Source of the DNA: Epiperipatus broadwayi
Taxonomy: Eukaryota > Onychophora > Udeonychophora > Euonychophora > Peripatidae
Direction: 5' to 3'
Assembly (NCBI GenBank): GCA_028023455.1
Contig: JAQFVV010012975.1
Coordinates: 1-64,000 of the forward strand
DNA: 64,000 nt
Numbering within the stretch: the first letter of the stretch is position 1; every line of letters begins with the position of its first letter. The notes beneath the pieces are model-generated. The model saw nothing but the letters and a program-made list of their open reading frames with translations. It did no database searches and had not been told where the DNA came from. Position numbers and translations under genes: made by a program. This document shows, piece by piece, positions 55,076-64,000 of the stretch.

Positions 55076-57741
55076 CTTATGCTTCTGTTTATCTATACAC
55101 CCAGGGAACCACAGATAAACACATCACATGTATATACAGTGAGTTATTTATTTTAATATTTCTTAAAATGACTTAAAATTATAAATTAACACTGAAATAG
55201 AACACTTTGTTATTGGTCCAGCAAAGTAAAACTCTGAAACTTTTAATTGGTCAAGTGACAAACTTTTTAATACAAATATTTTCATCTTTTAATATATATT
55301 AATTTTAGTTCCATTTTCAAAAAGTATATTAATTATTTGTAATGTTAAGAAAGTAAATGAAAGTTATTTCAAAAATATATATTTTTTTTGTATTTCATAG
55401 AAATATTCAAAAATGGAAAAATCAAAGAAAACATTACGAGTGAATTAGAAGCATTGAAAATGTCATTTAGATCCCTCCCAGATTTCACGTTACAAATTTT
55501 TTAAGAATTTTTTAGGAAAAATCTTAACGTCTTTCTAAAAATAATTATACTTTCAGCATATTATTAAAAAATACACCAAAAATACATTATAATGCCAGAA
55601 AAATATTCTAAATCAATAATCTTCATTTGAAAATCAAATAAACAGCATGGAGCAATCTAACCTCTTGACAAGATGTCAAAAATTGCTGCTATGGCTGGTT
55701 TCATTTTCAATTTACAATCATGTAAAGTATACAATTTTCTAATAAAACCTTACTACTTTTGTAAAATAACTATATTTTTATTAGAAATATTAGATTTTAT
55801 GAAAATTATTTATAATATATATGAAATATAATAAAAAAAACACTCCAAAACATATATTTTCATTTTAGTGGTGAAAAAATATTTAACGGAATCATCAGCC
55901 AATAAGAATTGGTAATAGATTGGGAATAGATTATCCAACCAATCAAAACTGGCCTTCTTCTTTTGTTCAACTTAAAATCATCCTAGTATTGATTTTTTAC
56001 TTGTAAAATGATTCAAAAGAGGGCAGCATCTTATAGGCCTTGCTTTAAACTTTAATACGGGTATTTTTTCTTCAATGTAACTAAAAAATTGGCTGAGTTA
56101 GAGCAATCTAAAGGTGACTACTGTTATATGGCATTTCAGGCTATTAAAAAGTTAATAACTTAAAGTTAAAATGAACAAGTAACTTTTGCTTGAATTGAAA
56201 TCTAACAGCAGTTATATATAACAATGAAATTTTAAATAATGTCTTTGGTCTGAAGTGACAGATATATAAAACAATTTTATTTTTTGTTTATTAAAAAAAG
56301 AAAAGAGAGACATTTTATATTTAGAGACTTTGATAATTATCACCAAGTATCTGTCAAATAAAAGTTGACTTTATTTAGTTTGATAAAAAAAAAGAAATTA
56401 TAAACTGAAATTAAATTTTAAATTATATATTTTGTTTATACACACATATATGTGTGAAATGTAAGTATGTTTTCCAAATAAAATTAATTAGGAAAATGTA
56501 ATATTATTATTGTAACAAATCAAAATAGGTTATTTCATGCACACACATGTATATGTGTGTATGTTGTCAATTATAACACATGTAAATTTTAATCATTTTT
56601 TGCTGTTATTGAATGCCAATTGAAATAGATTAATTGTATAATAGAAATCACGCATCTGTGCGCACATATATGTAAAATAATTGTAACAATTTGAATTTTG
56701 AATGGTAAATATTGTAAAACAATGTAATAACTTTAGTTGTGTATATAATTTTGTATACTTTTCAAAATCAAAGCGTTATCTTATAAGACCTTAAATATCA
56801 TTTTTTTATTGTTATTAATAAACTTATTTAATTGTTAAAAATTGTTTTCATCATCTTTTGGTCACATACATTAATAGAGCTTGATGTTCTCTGAGCTAGA
56901 TTGGTGCACAGATAAATGGGGATGTGTACTTAGTGCTTTGGGCATCCGGTGATGATCAATCATCATCCTGGTTGGCACAAAAGAGGATACTCTTTAAAGC
57001 CCATGCACTATATTTTATTTTAGTTTAGTCTTTTTTAAAAAAAAATTAAGTTTATAGTTGGCCTGTACAAGTAGCCAGAGCATTGATGATGATCAGCATG
57101 TTTTAAATGTCCCAGCATTATTGATTTGATTTCTGATTATTGTGTATTTTAATCGATGGGCACTAAGCTGGTACATCCGAGTTATGTTTAAATAATTGCC
57201 CAAAGTGGCAATGACTCAATAGTTAGCCTGGTTTACAGAAGACCCATTTCTAATCCAGTCACAAGGTTGACTGTTGTGTTGATTTATATGTTTTATTGTT
57301 CAATTCCAAACACAAGATGGACTGTTGATTTATTGTACGGATTTATTTATGCCCATCAATGATGATGATGGATGGTTATTTCTCTTGTGTACATTTATTT
57401 TATAATGCTGTTTGATATTTGATGATTAATTATTATGGTTACTCTGAGTTAGTTGGCTGATCTGTCAATGTTCTCAGAGATTCTGTAATCTCATTTTATT
57501 ATTAAATATTTCATTACTTATAGATAATTTTTCAAATTATTGATATTTGTATTTCATTAAATGGACTGCGAGTGCTGATGTTTCCATCACCCCATGTTCA
57601 CTCCACTTCATTCCATTACCATATTTGATGCCCCACCCCCATCCCTTATTTGATTTTTTATTGACTTGGGATTGATGATGTTATTCCATCACCTAGTTAA
57701 AAATCTTTTCACCACTTTCTTCCTATTACCCCCATCCCGTT

Positions 57742-57789
<48 letters not shown>

Positions 57790-57800
57790 AACGGGATATC

Positions 57801-57834
<34 letters not shown>

Positions 57835-60800
57835 CACTATCATATTTAGTATGTTTACATAATTATATATGTATAAGAAATCAGTAAGTAACTTTTCTAT
57901 TTAAAATTGTTTGACATTTTTTTTTTATTTGAAAAAAAAAATTTTTTTAAAAAAAGCTTAACAAAACTATGTTATAAACCAATTTTCTTATTACTTAAAA
58001 ATGTCTATAGCATCCTTTTTAAGTTTTACTTAAAATAAATAAAAGTTCTAAGAAATATGTTTAAATATGAAATATCAAAATATTCAACATTTCCCACCCT
58101 ATCTTCATATCAAAAAAATAAGTGGTCGATTGAAAAATTAGTGTCCTATATATATTATACTGACATTAATTAGTTATATATCAAATTTCAAACAATTCTA
58201 TAGAATTACATATATTAAACCTCAATTTCAAAATTTCATTCTAACTTTAAAAAATATCAAAAGTTTACAAACTATCATAATAACAAACAAACTGATTTCT
58301 AGCTATAATAAAAGCATTTAAAAATATTCATTTTTAAGACATATGCTTAATTCTTTTTTATCAGTTGTTACAGAATTTTGGCAAGCTTTCATGAAACACA
58401 TTAATCACTTTATACATATCCTAGGCCAAATTAATTCTTACTGCATTAATAAATTATATAGTCGTCTAACATACATATTAATACTTTTAATAATATTATT
58501 AAAGACATAATTTAATATCACATATGTGATTAACATCATAAAGCAATGAATGTGACTTTAAATGATAAATATTGGAGTAAAAATATATCCTTTATTATAA
58601 AATATTGCAAGTAATTGAACCATCAGTTAAAAATTATATTGCCATTTTATAATGTAAAATAATTAACCAATACATCTGTATCATTTATTGATTTCATGTG
58701 CTTCAGATAATTATTGATTTATTATCCTATCGAGTAATAAACTTACATTAATATTAAACCAAACATAAGTTTGTAAAGTATGAATAAGCCATGTATTAAT
58801 ATATTAATAATTTCTTTCAAATTATCAATTATAAAAAGATAGTTTTTTTTTTTTTCTTTCATATCTCTTTCTCTCTTTTTTATATGCATAGTGGGGTATA
58901 TCAAAATCAAATACCAAATATACAATAATGTAAAGTTTACATTTATTCATCAGTGATATTTTGACAACATACTTCAAACTGTGGAACAATTTGTTATTTG
59001 TCCCTATAATAACTCTGTATAATACAAAGAGTAGAAGTTTATGTAAACAATGGAATATGTTTTTACAGCTTTTATTAATAAACCTTTTAATTTAGCTTTA
59101 CAAAGAAAGATTAATCACTAACCATTTAACAAAACTTGAGTTACATCTCATCACACTATATGACAATAAAAATATACAATTTAATATAATATAATCAAAT
59201 AATAAATATTATAAAAATATAATCATTGTATTTATTCAGAATCAAGATAAAAAAGAATATGTGTCATTGACACTTTAAGTACAGTAATTCAGAACAAGGA
59301 AAACAATAGGAACAAACTTAAAAAAAAAAAAAACAGGAAATGTTTGTAAAATAATTAATAATTATCTTACTTTATAATTGTAAAGTAGATAATTTACTGA
59401 CAAGTGTTATTATAACACCTAGCTTACTTAGTTTTAACACACACCATTTACATTGTTTCAGTTGTTGTCTATTAAATAACTAAGAATCTTGTAAACAATA
59501 AGACCAAACAATCATATCTGTAAAATAATTACTTATTAATCATGTTTTATAACTTTAAAATAGAAAGTTTATCAGTCTGAGCTTAAATAATACATTGGCA
59601 TGTTTAGATTAGTTTTTACTGTTTACTTTATTCTAATAAATTATCTACTTAAGGCTTATCTTCAAATGAGCAATAGTTTTAATTTTCATATACAGTTATA
59701 ATATTTTCGACATTGAAATCTATTTCTGTCACATAAATGTAGAATAGTAGGTTTTTATATCTATTTGCAAGTGCTTTAAACATATTTGCATTTAATGAGT
59801 TTCAAAGTTTATAAATAGATTTAATAATTAATCTTTTGTAAACTGTAAAATAGCAAGTTTACCAATAAAAGCTGCTGTACACTATCACCTAGTTAAGATT
59901 CAATCCTATTATTAATATTATTATGATTACATTTGTAAATCATTTATTTGCTTCTTTTAAAATAGATAACTCCAATCAGTCAAAGATAATGTATAATTAA
60001 TTTAATTTATATCACACAAAAATGGGGTCACTTAAATAATTGTTTAATGACATTCAGATGTAGAAAGACACAATTTAAGCTCCCATAAAAAATGATTCAT
60101 CAATAAATATTAATAAAATTTACTCCCCCCCCCAGAAAAAAATACAATAAATGTTACAAAAATACAAAATCATAGTTACTTCATACAATTTTCGTTGTTA
60201 TCTTTAGAAATTATTAGTTGTTTTGCAAATTGATATTTTTATAAGTGGAATTGACATTTTATTTAATTTGATAGAAAATAAATTGTGCTTAAATGTCACT
60301 ACATGTGATCGATTATTCAAGATCAATTAAAGTTTATTCAAAATTCTGTAAGGAATAGACAAGTAATGGGAATTTTATTATCTGCTTGACTGTAATTTGA
60401 GATTTCGTTTTCTTCCACCATTAGTTATTCTAACTTAAATTAGAGTTTCCTATAGTTAAATAATCTATAGCTAAAAAGATAAAGTTTGTAAAGTAATGAT
60501 TTAACTGACAGAAGTAAAGGAAGAATTTTTTTTTCATTTTCAGAAATGAATTTTGTTGATTAATTAGATTTTCAATATAAAGATTAATTTTTCAGAACTT
60601 TAAATATATATATACTAATTTGCCTGCAATATAAATTATTCAAAAGTTCCTACCGAAGAGATTACCTTTGAAATTCTTTATTAAAAAGAATAAGGAAACT
60701 AGTAATTCGTAAAAATAAAAAGTCTTTATTTTAATGTCAGTCAGTAAAAATAGTTAATAAAAAAAAACACTAAAAAAAGATTAATATGCTAAAACAAACA

Positions 60801-60840
60801 ATAAGATTTAATAACAATAATAAATTCAAACTCTTTATCT
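55076..60840. other. AT-rich unassigned DNA
   Basis: No assignable gene. 56870-57720 is less AT-rich with GATGAT-rich stretches. A (TA)n hairpin lies at 57734-57797, followed by a (TG)n run at 57812-57833. Diverged tandem units lie near 59345, 59520 and 59822. A C-run occurs at 60125-60133. Confidence 0.4.
57734..57797. repeat. Perfect hairpin around (TA)n
   Basis: ATCCCGTTACAAT on the left and ATTGTAACGGGAT on the right of a ~40-bp TA core; wholly palindromic. Confidence 0.9.
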
Positions 60841-60854
60841 GTAAATTTAACCAC

Positions 60855-61158
<304 letters not shown>

Positions 61159-61854
61159 GCAGTGGTGGAAATCAGATAATTTAACAATTCATTCGCAGAC
61201 CTGATAACATTTTAAGTATTAAAAAATGAAGCAAAAAGTACTTTATTATTTCATGCAGTTCTACCTTAAATAAGAACAAAAAAAAAAAGAAGCACACAAT
61301 TAGATTGTGTTATAAAATCATTTTAAAATATTAATGAAAAAATATTAAATAATATCTAATAAACAGCAATAAAACTGTTATTTAAAATATTTTTTTTCCA
61401 CATTGCTTCTTGATTGGCATCCTCACTTACAATTTTCTTTGCTTTTGTCAGAGATTCATTGGCTGTGTGATTTATCTTTAACCATCCTTTCACCGTAGGA
61501 TTAGATTTAAATTTTTTAGATTTATATGATTAGACTAATAGTATTTGCTAGATTAGAAACAGATAAGAAACTTCTTTTCTCTGAACATATGTTTATTTTT
61601 GAAAAAATCATTCCTGCTTTTACTGATCTTACAGCCATTGTTCTTATTAGCTCTTTGAATATTTTCAGGAATTGCATAATTGGACACTTTTTTTTTTAAT
61701 ATTTTCACGAAATTTCGATTATCATAAATATACATTTGGTAATTAAATTCGATTATCATAAATATACATTTGGTAATTAAATATGTCATTACATAAAATC
61801 ATATGCATTTATATATATATATATATATATATAAATGCATATATTATATTTATA

Positions 61855-61896
<42 letters not shown>

Positions 61897-62340
61897 AGGA
61901 AAAATACACCTATACATTTAAAAATAATATATAATTAACAATATATTTTTTTATATTTATATAATATTCATTGTAAATTAAGATTTAATTCAAATTACAA
62001 ATTCAAAACTATATTTAAAAACTTCAAATGAAGAATAATCAGAAAGTAAGATAATTTACATTATTATTAGTTTTATGAGTTGATTTATAAAGAAGTGCCT
62101 TTTTTCCCAAAGAAAGGTTTATTGTTATAAAAGTTACAAAGAAAAGTTTATTGTTACAAAGGTATATAATTTAATGACATTCACTATGAGCAAGACAGTT
62201 CTGTGTTAACAAATGCAACCATATAAATTAACATAATTAACGTAAACATGGGTATACAATGAATAATATCACTTTACATTTATCATTAAAACAAACATGT
62301 ACATAGATTCCAAATAAGCATGGATACACACCAGGTACAT
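61159..62340. other. AT-rich DNA with small repeats
   Basis: Contains an exact 34-bp tandem duplication (61714-61781), a hairpin with TA core (61801-61842), a second TA run (61859-61889) and a ~33-bp imperfect tandem with GTTTATTGTTA (62109-62163). No gene. Confidence 0.6.
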
Positions 62341-62344
62341 ATAT

Positions 62345-62640
62345 TTAATTATTTAATTGTGGATGTCCCAATATCATTCATCTTCCACATGTTCCTTAAG
62401 GTTCATTGATGAGCTAGTCTATTGTCTCTTTCCTTTATCACTGTGATGTTCTTGGTAACTATTCTCCATGGATCCATAATCTTACCAGGTAAAGTTATTT
62501 AATTAGTTTATTGTGAACATTTTAATGTCAATCATTTTCCAAGTGTTGCTAAATTTCAACTGAGGAGTGAGTCTCATGTCTTTTTCATTTATTGCACTGA
62601 TCTTCTTGGTGAATATCCATAGAGGGTCTGTGTGACTCAT
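62345..62640 (-). repeat. ~150-bp tandem duplication in LINE-L 3' end
   Basis: 62345-62475 and 62498-62626 share (minus strand) a segment with CCATGGA/CTATGGATA, ACCAAGAA.ATCA, GAAA.AGACA and a TAATTAAATA end, ~150 bp apart, moderately diverged. Confidence 0.6.
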
Positions 62641-62688
62641 GTCAAAAAAAGCATACACCTTGTCAATGAAACACTGAACATTAAATAT

Positions 62689-62964
62689 TCAGTGCTCCTT
62701 ATTATCACAAATATCCCTGATTTGATGCCCTGCATTAGGGTCAATATTAAAGTATTTTTTTTTTATAAACTGCAAAAAACAGCATTCTACAGCTTTGCAA
62801 ACTAACATACCTATCAAAATGTGTTTTATAGTCTTGTCCTTTCTTTGAAACAAATCACATATGTTACTAATAGATTTACAACCCCTATAAGATGTTAGGA
62901 AATTCCATGTGGGCAGAGCATTGAGGTTAACTTTTACCAAGAAGTCAAAAAACATCAGCACCAA
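62689..62964 (-). pseudogene. LINE-L C-terminal segment, copy 2
   Basis: 91 codons: FFDFLVKVNLNALPTWNFLTSYRG, then ICDLFQRKDKTIKHILIGM and a basic/hydrophobic tail. Aligned with 33180-33330 of the first copy it keeps the order F-D-F/I-x-V-K-V-N-L ... C ... H. The first Cys of the C-x2-C pair is replaced by Ile, so metal binding is doubtful. Confidence 0.6.
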
Positions 62965-64000
62965 ACTCTACCATTTGAACTTTGTCAAGAAATTATAGAT
63001 AGTTATATTGAGTGTGGTACTGTCGAATACTGTGTTATCAAAACAGAGGTAATATGCATCCCAGTAATGAATTTTGGGGAATTGTGATTGATCCAGGATT
63101 AAGTTCATTCTTATTATTAGTGGTCATTTAGCCAAAAATTCTTAGTAGGAGGTGGAGTGTCAATGAGATGCACAACCTCTGGATGCACATTTTATAGGCA
63201 CAGGTTGTTATGTTTGGAATAGAAGTTGAAAGAATGCTGGTTCTGAAGAAACTGTAGTGAATGCAATTCCAGTCCATTTAATTTAGTAGGTCTCTGCACT
63301 TTTCTGAGGCTGATCACCACAGTCTGTCCCACCCACAGGAGCCTAGAACAAAGAGTTGATACCATGAATAAATTTCCCTATAAACTTCATAAATGGTTTA
63401 AAATAGGCAATACCCGGGTACAACAGAATGTTTAGGAGTGTTGGCTTAGCATATAATGATGTGTAAACCTTCTACAATTAGGATATTATTCTTTTAGCAG
63501 TGGTAAGGATAGTATTTTGAATCTCTCCAATGCCATTGGGAAGAGGTTAAAAGCAAAACCAAAAAACATTGGAGGCCTAGCAAAAAATGGGGAAAGAATG
63601 TTGCTCCTTCAGAACAGCCTCCATACCACTGATTTAGTGAAATTACATTATAGACCTCATTCACTTGACTGTTTGGACATGAGTCTCATAAACCCTGGGA
63701 TGTACTTATGATAAAGTAGGAATAAAGCCAGGACATTCATGTAAGCAATGATATTCAAGTGTTTTTAATGCTGGGATTAAAAGTCCAGGAAGACCCTGTT
63801 CAATTTAATTCAGAAAATAATTAACATATAGTATGAAAAAGAGGATGCTCAAAGGTGACCCTTGATAGATAGATTTGGTAGGAAGAAATAAGTTGGATGA
63901 TATTCCATTTAATAATATTCAAATCAGCCTATTTTTGAGAAGATTAGATATAATATTGATAACATCAGGGTGAAAGTCCAGCTCATTAAGCAGATATACA

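Larger units (their letters stand above)
62340..64000 (-). mobile_element. LINE (family L) second copy, continues past window end
   Basis: Minus strand. From 64000 downward: a decayed RT with SIYQGSPLSILFFILYVN (~63830, the Q-G-S-P-L motif), a disrupted palm, KLNGLELHSLQFLQNQ (~63250, matching NGLGLQSISVFQ of the first copy), and FDFLVKVNLNALPTWNF with CDLFQRKDKTIKHIL (~62870-62950, zf-RVT-like). A partly duplicated C-terminal stretch lies at 62345-62640. Many frameshifts. The 5' part lies outside the window. Confidence 0.7.

Overview
This is an extremely AT-rich window (roughly three quarters A+T by eye) from a eukaryotic, almost certainly animal, genome. It is crowded with long (TA)n and other microsatellites and with decayed retroelements. 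I found no convincing host protein-coding gene, tRNA or rRNA. Every reading frame I could assign belongs to a retrotransposon. The mix of several Penelope-like element (PLE) families with GIY-YIG endonucleases, hammerhead ribozymes, an RTE-type LINE and huge TA tracts suits an invertebrate such as a mollusc (a cephalopod would fit). The sequence alone does not fix the species.

Layout. 1-1492: AT-rich unique DNA. 1493-8458: a nearly intact LTR retrotransposon with two near-identical ~1.86 kb LTRs (TGTAA...TTACA) around a 3.24 kb interior that encodes only coiled-coil, Gag-like ORFs and no pol. It sits in a TA tract at the edge of the next element. 8478-12397: two copies of one PLE family fused head to head as a ~3.9 kb palindrome. 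12.4-17.1 kb: AT-rich DNA with a 440-bp perfect (TTA)n tract. 17.2-18.3 kb: a second PLE family (RT, linker, GIY-YIG), with another copy on the minus strand at 34.6-35.6 kb. 22.62-22.92 kb: a short element carrying an apparently complete type I hammerhead ribozyme, flanked by 27-bp direct repeats. Relatives lie at 34.3-34.5 and 38.1-38.8 kb. 26.2-27.1 kb: a palindrome of a third PLE family. 31.2-33.9 kb: a LINE of unassigned clade ending in an (AAT)n tail; a second copy runs off the right end (62.3-64 kb, minus strand). 39.1-43.8 kb: a cluster of PLE fragments of at least three types and a ~550-bp direct repeat pair. 43.9-44.85 kb: the 3' half of an RTE-type LINE. 45-50 kb: AT-rich DNA with a 105-bp inverted-repeat pair. 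50.1-51.96 kb: a minus-strand Ty3/gypsy fragment (gag, protease, start of RT). 52-62 kb: mainly AT-rich unassigned DNA with microsatellites and hairpins.

The parts act as layers of retrotransposition rather than as a pathway. PLEs supply RT plus a GIY-YIG nuclease, their termini carry hammerhead ribozymes or remnants, and a small ribozyme-bearing element without an ORF probably depends on such machinery. The strongest points for follow-up are the foldable hammerhead at 22673-22730, the repeated head-to-head palindromic arrangement of PLE copies, and the pol-less coiled-coil LTR element.
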